Part shown: piece after piece, positions 26,041 through 35,211 of the stretch
How the letters are laid out: each line of letters begins with the position of its first letter
How positions within the stretch are numbered: position 1 is the stretch's first letter
Assembly: GCA_018369555.1 (NCBI GenBank)
Contig: JAGZCC010000003.1
Span: 4,426-68,425, forward strand
From: Thomasclavelia spiroformis
GTDB lineage: Bacteria; Bacillota_I; Bacilli_A; Erysipelotrichales; Coprobacillaceae
Length of the DNA stretch: 64,000 nucleotides
Direction of reading: 5' to 3'
Program-made: the position numbers and the translations under genes
Notes under the pieces: model-generated
Seen by the model: the letters and a program-made list of their open reading frames with translations, nothing else
Told to the model about the DNA's origin: nothing
Database searches by the model: none

Positions 26041-26072
26041 AGATGTTTTAGAGTAATTATTCTAAAACATCT
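26041..26072. repeat. Perfect 12-bp inverted repeat without T tract
   Basis: AGATGTTTTAGA (26041-26052) and TCTAAAACATCT (26061-26072) form a perfect stem with an 8-base loop. Neither strand has a proper T tract after it, so a terminator role is doubtful. It could be a binding site or an RNA structure. Confidence 0.55.
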
Positions 26073-26191
26073 TATTATTTGGAAAAGAATTTAAAAATTA
26101 TAGATGATCTCTAGTATTTAATTAACATTAAATTAGTGCTTTTTATGGCTGTCATAAATATTGTCAAAGATTTAACTTAATGATATTGTTC

Positions 26192-26220
26192 TTGAACCAG
26201 TATTTTTAAGAGTATATAAT
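26192..26220 (+). promoter_or_regulatory. Near-consensus promoter in front of a non-coding stretch
   Basis: TTGAAC (26192-26197), a 17-base spacer and a perfect TATAAT (26215-26220). No plausible coding frame follows before the terminator at about 26328-26350. Confidence 0.75.
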
Positions 26221-26226
26221 ATAGGT

Positions 26227-26350
26227 GTTAATTGTAGCGATAGCTAAGAGATAAAATGAATTTTAACTTAATTTGTCGATGGTTTTGATTAGATGGATAG
26301 AATCTTTTTAGCTATCATAGATTCAACAGGCGAATTTCCGCCTTTTTCTT
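26227..26350 (+). ncRNA. Candidate small RNA of about 120 nt, class unknown
   Basis: The unit begins at the predicted start site of the promoter above and ends with a terminator: AGGCG (26328-26332) pairs with CGCCT (26339-26343), then T5CT4. Inside, GATAGCTAA (about 26239) pairs perfectly with TTAGCTATC (about 26309), enclosing smaller hairpins such as GATT/AATC. The longest internal ATG frame is about ten codons and has no ribosome site. pssA, 200 bases on, has its own extended -10 box, so this is not simply its leader. I compared it by eye with 6S, SRP and common riboswitch cores and saw no match. Confidence 0.5.
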
Positions 26351-26509
26351 TTATAAGTTTTTATGATATAGGATATTAGAAACAATTATTTGTATTGTTT
26401 AAATAAAAATATTAATTTAAAGTAGTTATTTTAAAAATGTTTTTGGTTATTATAGAAGGGTTATTTAAAAGACAAAATTTATATTAATGTACATTATTAG
26501 TTAAATATA

Positions 26510-26518
26510 TGCTATACT
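26510..26518 (+). promoter_or_regulatory. Extended -10 promoter for pssA-psd-parA-parB
   Basis: TGC followed by TATACT (26513-26518), about 33 bases before the pssA ATG, which has GGGAG upstream. Confidence 0.5.
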
Positions 26519-26551
26519 ATTTTTGTCAAAAAAATTATAGGGAGTAGAAAA

Positions 26552-27166
26552 ATGATCGGTTATTATAGTTATACGGTTATTCTTACATATTTGTCATTAG
26601 TGTTTGCAATGGCAGGAATTCATTTATCATTTAATGGGATGTATCAGTGGGCATTTATATGTTTGATAATGTGTGGTATTTGTGATACATTTGATGGAAT
26701 GGTGGCTCGTAGCAAAAAAAATCGTACTGATGAAGAAAAACGTTTTGGAATTCAAATTGATTCACTATGTGATTTGGTTGCATTTGGTGTTTTTCCAGCT
26801 ATTCTAGGATATAATGTAGGTTTAAGTTCAATTGGCTGGTTAGCAATAGAAATTTTTTATGTCTTAGCAGCAGTGATAAGATTAGCGTATTTTAATGTTA
26901 AAGAAGAAACTAGACAACAAGAAACAGATGAAAAAAGAAAATATTATCAGGGATTACCTGTGACAGCATCATCTTTTATTTTGCCATTAGCTTATGCTTT
27001 AAGATATGTTATTTTTGAGTTATCATATTTATATGGAGCATTGATGCTAATTATAGGAATTTTATTTATTATTGATTTTAAAGTGCCTAAAGTTCAATCA
27101 AAAGGATTAGCAGCTTTAGGAATCCTTGTTATTATTGAGCTAATTCAGATTGTGGTGATGAAATGA
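26552..27166 (+). CDS. pssA: CDP-diacylglycerol-serine O-phosphatidyltransferase
   Basis: PssA joins CDP-diacylglycerol and serine to phosphatidylserine in the membrane. The CDP-alcohol phosphotransferase signature is clear: CDTFDGMVAR, then after a short insert GIQIDSLCDL, supplying the DG-AR-G-D-D pattern. Several membrane helices follow. The 204-residue length is normal for the Gram-positive type. It overlaps psd by an ATGA, so the two steps to phosphatidylethanolamine are coupled. Confidence 0.92.
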   Translation: MIGYYSYTVILTYLSLVFAMAGIHLSFNGMYQWAFICLIMCGICDTFDGMVARSKKNRTDEEKRFGIQIDSLCDLVAFGVFPAILGYNVGLSSIGWLAIEIFYVLAAVIRLAYFNVKEETRQQETDEKRKYYQGLPVTASSFILPLAYALRYVIFELSYLYGALMLIIGILFIIDFKVPKVQSKGLAALGILVIIELIQIVVMK

Positions 27167-28038
27167 TAGTTGTTGACCGTTTAGGAAATATTATAAATAA
27201 TGGTGAAAAACAAAATAATTTCTTGAAAAAACTTTATGGTACATTTATTGGAAGATGTGTTTTAAAAATTCTTGTTTGCCGGTTTGTCAGTAATATTGGT
27301 GGTTGGTATATGAATTCTAGTTTGTCTAAGCATATGATAAAATCATTTATTGAGGAAAATAAAATTGATATGTCTCAGTATGTTGATAAGGAATTTACAA
27401 GTTATAATGATTTTTTTACACGTAAGATAATCGAAGGAAAACGTCCTTTTTTAATGAATGATAATGTATTAATTAGTCCTGCCGATTCTAAATTATCGTG
27501 CTATCGAATAGATGATGATAGCTGTTTTATGATAAAGAATACAATGTATTCTTTATCAGATTTATTGGATAATGATATATTAGCTAAAGAATATTTAAAC
27601 GGTTATTGTTTAATTTTTAGGTTGAGCGTAGATGATTATCATCGTTATAGTTATATTGATGATGGAAAAATTGTTGAAAGTAGATATATACCGGGTGAAT
27701 TTCATACAGTTAATCCAATAGCAAATGATTATTATCCAATTTATAAGCGTAATAGTCGTAATTATACTATTATTGAATCGAAGAATTTTGATAAAATGAT
27801 TCAAATGGAAGTTGGGGCAATGATGGTTGGTAAAATTGTCAATTATGATAGAAAGTATTGTCATAAAGGCGAGGAAAAGGGATATTTTGAATTTGGCGGA
27901 TCTACAGTAATTATCTTATTTAAAGAAAATCAAGTGATTATTGATGATGATATTATTAAAAATACAAGTGAAGGTAAAGAAACTGTGATAAAATTAGGTG
28001 AAACTATAGGTAAGAAGTACTCAAGGGAGGTTAAATAA
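27163..28038 (+). CDS. psd: Phosphatidylserine decarboxylase proenzyme
   Basis: Psd decarboxylates phosphatidylserine to phosphatidylethanolamine. The 291-residue proenzyme carries the self-cleavage site as GGST (in FEFGGSTVI, about residues 243-251), where cleavage before Ser makes the pyruvoyl group; LGST is more usual. Family segments SYNDFFTRKI, SPADSKL and LSVDDYHRYSYID are present. It overlaps pssA upstream and parA downstream (TAATG), an unusual coupling of lipid and segregation genes. Confidence 0.93.
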   Translation: MIVVDRLGNIINNGEKQNNFLKKLYGTFIGRCVLKILVCRFVSNIGGWYMNSSLSKHMIKSFIEENKIDMSQYVDKEFTSYNDFFTRKIIEGKRPFLMNDNVLISPADSKLSCYRIDDDSCFMIKNTMYSLSDLLDNDILAKEYLNGYCLIFRLSVDDYHRYSYIDDGKIVESRYIPGEFHTVNPIANDYYPIYKRNSRNYTIIESKNFDKMIQMEVGAMMVGKIVNYDRKYCHKGEEKGYFEFGGSTVIILFKENQVIIDDDIIKNTSEGKETVIKLGETIGKKYSREVK

Positions 28039-28808
28039 TGACAAAAATAATCGCAATTACAAATCAAAAAGGAGGAGTTGGAAAAACAACTACTAGTATT
28101 AATTTAGCAGCAGCGCTTGCAAAAGCTAAAAATAGGGTACTTCTAGTCGATATGGATCCTCAAGCAAATGCTACACAAGGTATTGGGATTGATCGTGATA
28201 ATATTGAATTGTCAACATATAATATTATCGTTGAAGAATGTGAGATGAAAGATGTAATTGTTCCTTCATATATTGCTAAATTAGATGTTGCTCCTGGGAG
28301 TATTGATTTAGCTGGTGCTGATCTAGAATTAGCAAATATAAAAAGAGGACGAGAACAACGTTTAAAAAAGGCAATAGATCAAATTAAAGAAGAATATAAT
28401 TACATAATTATTGATTGTCCTCCGGCATTAGGATTATTAAATACTAATGCTCTTACTGCTTGTGATTCGGTTTTAATTCCAGTACAATGTGAATATTATG
28501 CATTAGAGGGGCTGACACAGCTATTGAATACAATTTTATTAACACAAAGTGTTTTTAATCCACGTTTAACAATAGAAGGTATTTTATTAACAATGTTGGA
28601 TCAACGAACTAATTTAGGGGTTGAAGTTTCTCAAGAAGTTCGCAAATATTTTAAGGAAAAAGTATATAAGACAGCAATTCCAAGAAATATTAAACTCTCT
28701 GAAGCTCCATCAGAAGGACTAGCAATTTTTGATTATGATAATAATTCAGAGGGAGCTAGAGCATATCGAGATTTTGCAAAGGAAGTGTGTAAACGTAATG
28801 CCAAGTAA
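28038..28808 (+). CDS. parA: Chromosome partitioning ATPase ParA/Soj
   Basis: The 256-residue Walker-type ATPase has the deviant Walker A KGGVGKTTTSINLA (residues about 11-24), VDMDPQANAT and VIIDCPPALGLL. Soj acts with ParB at origin-proximal parS sites in chromosome segregation, and in Bacillus also regulates DnaA. The next gene, parB, starts 11 bases before its end. Length and pairing indicate the chromosomal system, not a plasmid one. Confidence 0.95.
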   Translation: MTKIIAITNQKGGVGKTTTSINLAAALAKAKNRVLLVDMDPQANATQGIGIDRDNIELSTYNIIVEECEMKDVIVPSYIAKLDVAPGSIDLAGADLELANIKRGREQRLKKAIDQIKEEYNYIIIDCPPALGLLNTNALTACDSVLIPVQCEYYALEGLTQLLNTILLTQSVFNPRLTIEGILLTMLDQRTNLGVEVSQEVRKYFKEKVYKTAIPRNIKLSEAPSEGLAIFDYDNNSEGARAYRDFAKEVCKRNAK

Positions 28809-29712
28809 TACAAAAAAGAGTCCTGCTACAAAAAAAAGCAGTACCGTTAAAAATAAAAAATTAGGAAAAGGATTAGATGCTATTTTTGGTGGAGATATTT
28901 CTACACTAATTGATGATATTGAAAAAAATACTCCTGAAACAAAGCATGTTGATATTTCTTTAGACGAAATTCGTCCAAATCCATATCAGCCACGTAAATT
29001 ATTTGATGAAGAAAAATTAGAAGAATTAGCAATATCAATTAAAGAACATGGTATTTTTCAACCAGTTATTTTAAAAGCATCTATCCAAGGTTATGAAATT
29101 GTTGCCGGTGAAAGAAGATGTCGTGCTGCTAAAAAAGCAGGGTTAACAACTGTTCCAGCGATTATTGTTGATTTTAGTGATGATCAAATGATGGAAATAG
29201 CATTATTAGAGAATATCCAAAGAGAAGATTTAAATTCAATTGAAGAAGCAAAAGCTTATTTATCAATGATGGATAAATTAGGACTTACTCAAGAACAGTT
29301 AGCAAAAAGAATTGGTAAATCACGAAGTTATATTGCTAATACGCTTAGACTATTACAATTACCTGAAATAATTCAAAATTATGTATTAGAAGGAAAAATA
29401 TCAATGGGGCATGCTCGTTGTTTAATAACATTACCAAAAGAAAAAGCAGAGACGCTTGCTAAACGTTGTATTGATGAAGGATTGTCTGTTCGTGATGTTG
29501 AAAATATAGTTAAGGGAATTGAATTAGGAAATAGTCGTAAAGAACGTCCTAGAGTGACAAAGGCTAAGGAATTGGTTTATGTTGAGGGATTATTGAGAAA
29601 GAAGTTTAGAACGAAAATTAAAGTAGATGAAAATACTTTAACAATAAAATATACTGATACTAAAGATTTAAATCGTATTTTGGAATTAATGGGTGTAATT
29701 GAAGAAAATTAG
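28798..29712 (+). CDS. parB: Chromosome partitioning protein ParB/Spo0J
   Basis: ParB is a CTP-dependent clamp that loads at parS and spreads. The 304-residue protein has a basic N-terminal linker ending in KLGKGLDAIFGG, which is the typical Spo0J start and Soj-stimulating region. The CTPase domain (NPYQPRKLF, AGERRCRAAKKAGL, ENIQREDLNSIEEA) and the HTH (TQEQLAKRIGKSRSYIANTL) follow. The start is ATG 28798, inside the end of parA. A second ParB-family gene is at 15262. Confidence 0.94.
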   Translation: MPSNTKKSPATKKSSTVKNKKLGKGLDAIFGGDISTLIDDIEKNTPETKHVDISLDEIRPNPYQPRKLFDEEKLEELAISIKEHGIFQPVILKASIQGYEIVAGERRCRAAKKAGLTTVPAIIVDFSDDQMMEIALLENIQREDLNSIEEAKAYLSMMDKLGLTQEQLAKRIGKSRSYIANTLRLLQLPEIIQNYVLEGKISMGHARCLITLPKEKAETLAKRCIDEGLSVRDVENIVKGIELGNSRKERPRVTKAKELVYVEGLLRKKFRTKIKVDENTLTIKYTDTKDLNRILELMGVIEEN

Positions 29713-29734
29713 GTTATTTATATATTTATAGAAA

Positions 29735-29769
29735 AAAAGGCGCAACATGGAGAGGAAGTTGCACCTTTT
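29735..29769 (+). terminator. Terminator after parB
   Basis: AAAAGGCGCAAC (29735-29746) pairs with GTTGCACCTTTT (29758-29769) with one mismatch. It ends the pssA-psd-parA-parB unit. Confidence 0.75.
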
Positions 29770-29927
29770 ATTATTATAAGGGATAAAATTTTTGTAATCC
29801 ATATAATGGGTATCCTAAATAGAAGAAATAGTCCTTTTTTGATAAAATTAAGATGATATCTAATAATTGAACATACAATATTAATATGTTATTATTTGAT
29901 AAATATTTATTATTTTATGGAGGAAAT

Positions 29928-30500
29928 ATGAGTGGAAATAAAATTAAAATAATGTCACAGGGAGCTATGTTGGCATCATTATTTGGTATTTTAGGAATTA
30001 TAAATATATATACGGGAAGTGCTTTTGATATTATTTTTTCATATATAATGGTTTTAGCTCTTGCATATTATACGTATTTATATGATTATAAAGCGGCTTT
30101 AAGTGTATTAATGGTAACATTTGTGGTGCTATTTTTGGTGGGAGAAATGTTTTTTACTTTGTATGCTAGTATTACTTTAATTCTTGGAGTTTTTTATGGC
30201 TATTGTTTACATAATAATAAAAGTAAACGTTTTTCTAAATACGGATTAATAATTGTATCTGCACTGAAAAATATTATTATTTTCTTTTTATTAGGTGGGC
30301 TTTTAGGAATTGATGTTTATAAAGAGGGATTAGAGATATATCGTGATATAATGAATGTCATTCCTTGGTTAAAAAATATTGTTACCCCAGAAATTGGTTT
30401 TGCATTGTTATGGATATTTATGTTTGTATGTGAATCATATGTTATTAGAGCATATTTTGATATTATTATTGCTAAATTAAGTAAACGAAATAAATGTTAA
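29928..30500 (+). CDS. YybS-like (DUF2232) polytopic membrane protein
   Basis: The 190-residue protein is almost entirely hydrophobic with about five to six membrane helices. It belongs by position and appearance to the YybS/DUF2232 family that stands upstream of gdpP and rplI in many Firmicutes; the family function is unknown. The start is ATG 29928 with GGAGG a few bases upstream. About 70 bases separate it from gdpP. Confidence 0.65.
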   Translation: MSGNKIKIMSQGAMLASLFGILGIINIYTGSAFDIIFSYIMVLALAYYTYLYDYKAALSVLMVTFVVLFLVGEMFFTLYASITLILGVFYGYCLHNNKSKRFSKYGLIIVSALKNIIIFFLLGGLLGIDVYKEGLEIYRDIMNVIPWLKNIVTPEIGFALLWIFMFVCESYVIRAYFDIIIAKLSKRNKC

Positions 30501-30569
30501 AATGGTTTATAAAATTCTGTTTTGAGTAGTGACTGTGCTATAATAAAGTTATTAAAGGTGGTGAATGTT

Positions 30570-32531
30570 ATGACGCTAAAGATGTCGAGACTGAAAAATA
30601 TCGTTATCATTTTATTATTATGTGAAATTGTTTTGGCATTATTAGGACATATTTTTATATCTAGTAGTACCTCTTTAACATTAGTAATATATATATTTAT
30701 TAAAAATATAATTGTAATTAGTATTATATTTTATGCTTCTAGTATTATTAAAGACAGTAACATGAGTGTTAGTGATGTTTTGGGTGATGAAACTAAAAAT
30801 GCTTTTGTTTTTGGAGGAATTGGGTTAATTAAATATGATGAAAGTAGAAATATTATATGGATAAGTGATTTGCTTTATGAAATGAATATTGATATTATTG
30901 GTAAAAAATTGTTGGAATGGCAACCGTTATTGGCATCGTTGTTTGAAGATGATGATATAAAGATTATAGATATTAATTCACGTAAATTTGAAGTATATAA
31001 TAGTAAAGAAAGTCGGATGCTTTATCTTAAGGATGTTAGTGACTATATTGGAGTGGCTAAAGAATTTGAAGATCAACAAATATGTGTAGCTTATATAACG
31101 ATTGATAATTATGAAGAATCAATCGAACTAGCTGATGAACAAAGTGCGGCTTCCATTCAATCAGTATCAAGACAAACTATGTTGGATTGGGCTAAGGAAA
31201 ATGGGGTTATTTTGAAAAGATATAAAAGTGATGGTTATATCGCAATATTCAATGAGCGTACTTATCGAAAGCAGGTAGAAGATAAATTTGTTTTACTCGA
31301 TACTTTTAGAGAAAAAAGTGAAGAGTTAGGACAGGTTATGACTTTATCGATTGGAATTGGTCGTGGTAGTAATATTTTACGTGAACTTGATGAATTAGCA
31401 TTTTCGGCTTTATCGCTATGTTATTCTCGTGGTGGTGATCAAGTTACGGTCAAATCAAACGATGAGCCGATTCGTTATTTTGGTGGTGATAGCGAAAGTT
31501 TTGAAAAATCAAGTATGGTTAGAGCTAGAGTTATTGCGCAAACATTAGCTGGTTTGATAAAACAAGCTGATAATATTTTTATCATGGGACATAAACAATC
31601 TGATTTTGATTCATTTGGAGCTTCAATTGCACTGTATGCACTATGTAGAGCCTATGATAAAACAGCCTATATTATTATAAATTACGATTCATTAGAAGAA
31701 AAAACAGCAGCAGTTGCAAAAACTTTGGTTGATGATGAAAGATATCGAGATGTATTTATTTCAGCTGATTATGCTCATGAAATAGTGTCGCCTGGAAGCT
31801 TATTGGTAGCAGTCGATAATCATAAGCCTTCACTTGCAATTGATGAAAATATCTTAGATATTATTAATAATAAAGTTGTTATTGATCATCATCGACGAGG
31901 AGAGGAGTTTATTGATTTACCACTTTTAACTTATTTAGAGCCGGCTGCTTCTTCTACAGTAGAGTTGATTGTCGAACTTTTTGAGTATCAAAAAGAAGAG
32001 ATTAATGTAACTGAGCGAGAGGCAACAATCATGTATACGGGAATGCTGATAGATACTAATTATTTTAGAACTAGAGTAGGAACAAGAACATTTCAAGCTG
32101 CGGCAAAATTAAAAGACTTACAGGCCAATGTTGGAGAAGCCTATAAATACTTGGAAGATGATTATGATACGACATTGACAAAATTATCAATTACGCAAAC
32201 CGCTTATAAATATGGAAAAGATATCTTGATTGCTTTTGGAAAGACAGATAAAATATATAGTAGAACATTATTGGCTAAAGCTGGTAATGAGTTATTAGGA
32301 ATTAGTGGTGTAAAAGCAGTTTTTATTGTAGGAAAAACCGGTAAAGATGAAGTATCAATTAGTTCTAGAAGTACTCGTGATATAAATGTTCAATTGATTA
32401 TGGAAAAATTAGGTGGTGGTGGTCATTTTTCAATGGCAGCTTGCCAATTGAAAAATGAAACTGTTACAGATGCTATTAATTCATTAGAAGAAGCGATTAA
32501 TATTTATTTAGATGAAAGGAAAAGTGAATAA
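30570..32531 (+). CDS. gdpP: Cyclic-di-AMP phosphodiesterase GdpP
   Basis: GdpP hydrolyses c-di-AMP, the second messenger that controls potassium, osmolytes and wall stress. The 653-residue protein has two N-terminal membrane helices, a PAS-like segment, a degenerate GGDEF domain (SRGGDQVTVK replaces GG[DE]EF) and a DHH/DHHA1 phosphodiesterase. The last includes GHKQSDFDSFGASIAL, VAVDNHKPS, VIDHHRRGEEF and the C-terminal GGGGHFSMAACQL. The start ATG 30570 follows AAAGGTGGTG. It overlaps rplI in TAATG, the standard gdpP-rplI pair. Confidence 0.95.
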   Translation: MTLKMSRLKNIVIILLLCEIVLALLGHIFISSSTSLTLVIYIFIKNIIVISIIFYASSIIKDSNMSVSDVLGDETKNAFVFGGIGLIKYDESRNIIWISDLLYEMNIDIIGKKLLEWQPLLASLFEDDDIKIIDINSRKFEVYNSKESRMLYLKDVSDYIGVAKEFEDQQICVAYITIDNYEESIELADEQSAASIQSVSRQTMLDWAKENGVILKRYKSDGYIAIFNERTYRKQVEDKFVLLDTFREKSEELGQVMTLSIGIGRGSNILRELDELAFSALSLCYSRGGDQVTVKSNDEPIRYFGGDSESFEKSSMVRARVIAQTLAGLIKQADNIFIMGHKQSDFDSFGASIALYALCRAYDKTAYIIINYDSLEEKTAAVAKTLVDDERYRDVFISADYAHEIVSPGSLLVAVDNHKPSLAIDENILDIINNKVVIDHHRRGEEFIDLPLLTYLEPAASSTVELIVELFEYQKEEINVTEREATIMYTGMLIDTNYFRTRVGTRTFQAAAKLKDLQANVGEAYKYLEDDYDTTLTKLSITQTAYKYGKDILIAFGKTDKIYSRTLLAKAGNELLGISGVKAVFIVGKTGKDEVSISSRSTRDINVQLIMEKLGGGGHFSMAACQLKNETVTDAINSLEEAINIYLDERKSE

Positions 32532-32977
32532 TGAAAGTTATTTTATTACAAGATGTTAAGAAATTAGGAAAAAAAGGAGATATTGTAAAAGTTGCTGATG
32601 GTTATGGACAAAACTTTTTGATTAAAAATAAGCTAGCTGTTTTAGAAACAGATACTAGTCGTAAAATTGTAGAAAATGAAAAGGAGAAAGCTCATCAAGT
32701 TGATTTAGACAATCAAGCTAAGGCAAAAGAGTTAGCGAAAAAGATTGAGGAAATTACACTTGAATTTACTTTAAAATCAGGGAAAGATGGAAAAACATTT
32801 GGAAGTATTTCAACTAAGCAAGTAGTGGAAAAGTTAAGAAATGAATATGATATTAGAATAGATAAAAGAAAATTCATTGATGCCCATCCAATTGGGGGAC
32901 TTGGTTATACAAAGTTAAAAGTCGATTTATATAAAGGAATAATTGCAACAATTAATGTTCATTTAAAAGAGCAATAG
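32531..32977 (+). CDS. rplI: 50S ribosomal protein L9
   Basis: The 148-residue protein has the L9 N-terminal signature MKVILLQDVKKLGKKGDIVK with GYGQNFLI, the long connecting helix, and the C-terminal rRNA-binding domain with GSISTKQV and KVDLYKGI. It sits between gdpP and dnaB as in Bacillus. Confidence 0.97.
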   Translation: MKVILLQDVKKLGKKGDIVKVADGYGQNFLIKNKLAVLETDTSRKIVENEKEKAHQVDLDNQAKAKELAKKIEEITLEFTLKSGKDGKTFGSISTKQVVEKLRNEYDIRIDKRKFIDAHPIGGLGYTKLKVDLYKGIIATINVHLKEQ

Positions 32978-32986
32978 GAGAATATT

Positions 32987-34363
32987 ATGGCAACTCGTGA
33001 ATATCCTCATGATATAGTGGCAGAAAGATCATTGTTAGGAGCAATGTTAATATCAAAAGATATATGTATTGATATTTTAAATAAAACAGTGGAAGATGAT
33101 TTCTATGATATTAATCATCAAAATATTTTTAAAGCAATGGCAGCTATTAATGAAGATGGTATGCCTGTAGATGTTACTACAGTAACATCTTATCTTATGG
33201 ATCACAATCAGTTAGATAAAGTTGGTGGAGTAGATTATTTATTTCGTTTAAGTGAATCTGTACCAACTGTTGCTCATAGTGAGTATTATTTAAAGATATT
33301 ACATGATAAAGCAATTCTAAGAAGAATTATTAGAGAAACAACAAGAATTGCTGAAAGTGCATATGATGATATTGATAATATTGATGCTTTTATAGATGAA
33401 ACTGAAAAAACTATTCTTCAAGTAACACAAGATCGAAGTGCTGGAGAGTTTAGAGAAATTCGTAGTGTTATTAAAAGCATAACAGACCGTTTAAATATGC
33501 TACAAAAAATTGATGGAAATATTTCTGGAGTTAGATCTGGTTTTCGAGATCTTGATAAGATAACTTCAGGTTTTCAAAAAGGTGATTTAATTATTTTAGC
33601 AGCTCGTCCGGCAATGGGAAAAACAGCTTTTGCTTTGAATATTGCTCATAATGCAGCATATAAATCAAAAGAACCAGTAGCTATATTTTCACTAGAAATG
33701 CCTGCTGAACAATTAGTACAGCGTATTATTTGTTCAATGGGAAGTATTGAAGGTGCTTCGATGCGTACGGGTGAAGTTTTAAAAACTAATGCAAATAAAT
33801 ATTATGCAGCAGCTGAACGTGTGTCTAAATGTAATTTATATATAGATGATAGTCCAGGAATTAAAATTAATGATATTGTTGCTAAAAGTAGAAAATTAAA
33901 ATCAGAACACGGATTGAAAATGATTGTAATTGATTATTTACAGTTAATTACTTCATCATCTAAAAATCGTGAAAATAGACAACAAGAGGTTTCTGAAATT
34001 TCTAGAACGTTAAAAGCATTAGCCAGAGAATTAGAAGTACCTGTCATTTCGTTATCACAGTTATCGCGTTCAGTTGAACAACGACCTAATAAGCGACCTA
34101 TGATGTCAGATTTAAGAGAATCTGGAGCAATTGAACAGGATGCAGACATTGTTTCTTTTATTTATCGTGAAGATTATTATAAAAATAATGAGGATAATAA
34201 AACTGAAGAAACAGGTCTAACTGAAATTATTATTGCAAAACATCGTAATGGGGCAACTGGTGAGGTTAATTTAGCGTTTGAAAAAAATTATAGTCGTTTT
34301 TCAGATTTAGCTCATATTGGACCTGACGGTACAAGTGAGGGAGTAAGAGATATTAGAAGTTAA
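32987..34363 (+). CDS. dnaB: Replicative DNA helicase (DnaB family, Bacillus DnaC)
   Basis: This hexameric helicase unwinds DNA at the replication fork. The 458-residue protein has the N-terminal helical domain (PHDIVAERSLLGAML) and the RecA-like domain with Walker A ARPAMGKTAFALN, Walker B MIVIDYLQLI, then SLSQLSRSVEQR and DLRESGAIEQDAD. In Bacillus nomenclature it is dnaC. It follows rplI by 9 bases. Confidence 0.97.
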   Translation: MATREYPHDIVAERSLLGAMLISKDICIDILNKTVEDDFYDINHQNIFKAMAAINEDGMPVDVTTVTSYLMDHNQLDKVGGVDYLFRLSESVPTVAHSEYYLKILHDKAILRRIIRETTRIAESAYDDIDNIDAFIDETEKTILQVTQDRSAGEFREIRSVIKSITDRLNMLQKIDGNISGVRSGFRDLDKITSGFQKGDLIILAARPAMGKTAFALNIAHNAAYKSKEPVAIFSLEMPAEQLVQRIICSMGSIEGASMRTGEVLKTNANKYYAAAERVSKCNLYIDDSPGIKINDIVAKSRKLKSEHGLKMIVIDYLQLITSSSKNRENRQQEVSEISRTLKALARELEVPVISLSQLSRSVEQRPNKRPMMSDLRESGAIEQDADIVSFIYREDYYKNNEDNKTEETGLTEIIIAKHRNGATGEVNLAFEKNYSRFSDLAHIGPDGTSEGVRDIRS

Positions 34364-34382
34364 AGAAAGGATAGTTTTGATA

Positions 34383-35003
34383 ATGTATCATCAATATCGT
34401 GAAGGTTGGATAGAAGTAATTTGTGGATGTATGTTTTCAGGTAAAACAGAAGAGCTAATTCGTAGAATAAATGTTTTAAGCTATGCTAAAAAAGATATTT
34501 TTGTATTTAAGCCAAAGATTGATAATCGTTATTCAGATACAGAAATTGTATCTCATTCAGGGGCTCGAGTACCTTGTAAGATTGTTGAAAAAGCACAAGA
34601 TATTTTAAAATTAATTAATGATGATGTTGAAGTTGTAGCGATTGATGAAGTTCAATTTTTTGATAAGGATATTATAGCTGTATGTGAATATTTAGCCGAT
34701 AAAGGTATAAGAGTAATCGCAGCGGGATTGGATAAAGACTTCAGGGGTGAATCTTTTGGGGTGATGCCAGAGTTACTTACTCGAGCAGAGTTTGTTACTA
34801 AATTGACTGCTGTTTGTGCTAAATGTGGTGCTCCTGCAACAAGAACACAAAGATTAGTTGATGGAAAACCTGCTTCTTTTGAAGATCCGATTATATTAGT
34901 TGGTGCAGTTGAGCATTATGAACCTCGATGTCGACATTGTCATGAGGTGAGTAATCGTCCTAATAAGTTTTATCTAAAAAATAAAGACAAGTTACAAATG
35001 TAA
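34383..35003 (+). CDS. tdk: Thymidine kinase
   Basis: Salvages thymidine to dTMP. The 206-residue type II enzyme has the P-loop CGCMFSGKTEELIRR, the DEVQFFD Walker B, the lasso region with GLDKDFRGE, and the four-cysteine zinc site CAKCGAP and CRHCHEV. A TTG at 34377 is nearer the ideal distance from AAAGGA (34366-34371), so translation may start two codons earlier. The stop codon lies inside the terminator hairpin. Confidence 0.94.
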   Translation: MYHQYREGWIEVICGCMFSGKTEELIRRINVLSYAKKDIFVFKPKIDNRYSDTEIVSHSGARVPCKIVEKAQDILKLINDDVEVVAIDEVQFFDKDIIAVCEYLADKGIRVIAAGLDKDFRGESFGVMPELLTRAEFVTKLTAVCAKCGAPATRTQRLVDGKPASFEDPIILVGAVEHYEPRCRHCHEVSNRPNKFYLKNKDKLQM

Positions 35004-35011
35004 CTTGTCTT
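34984..35011 (+). terminator. Terminator overlapping the tdk stop codon
   Basis: AAGACAAGTTAC (34984-34995) and GTAACTTGTCTT (35000-35011) form a perfect 12-bp stem with loop AAAT. The TAA stop is inside the 3' arm, so ribosomes finishing tdk would cover the hairpin. Confidence 0.7.
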
Positions 35012-35158
35012 CTATATTCTATGATTAAAGGGAGGGGTAGTTTTCTACTACACCTATATAATAAAATGACTAGGTGAACTCAATGTGAACTATAATTAAT
35101 ATGAATAAAATTTTATTTAAATGTTAAATAATTGTGTTTAAATCAAGTAAAATATATT

Positions 35159-35187
35159 TTGCTTATTTTTTATGTTTATTATATAAT
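35159..35187 (+). promoter_or_regulatory. Promoter of prfA-prmC
   Basis: TTGCTT (35159-35164), a 17-base spacer and TATAAT (35182-35187). The leader before the prfA ATG is only about 20 bases and holds the GGAGG site. Confidence 0.75.
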
Positions 35188-35211
35188 ATGAGAGATTTGG
35201 AGGTATAAATC

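Noticed and set aside
26227..26350. Riboswitch leader of pssA
   Set aside because: The unit ends with its own terminator 200 bases before pssA, which has an extended -10 box; still possible but less likely than a separate RNA.
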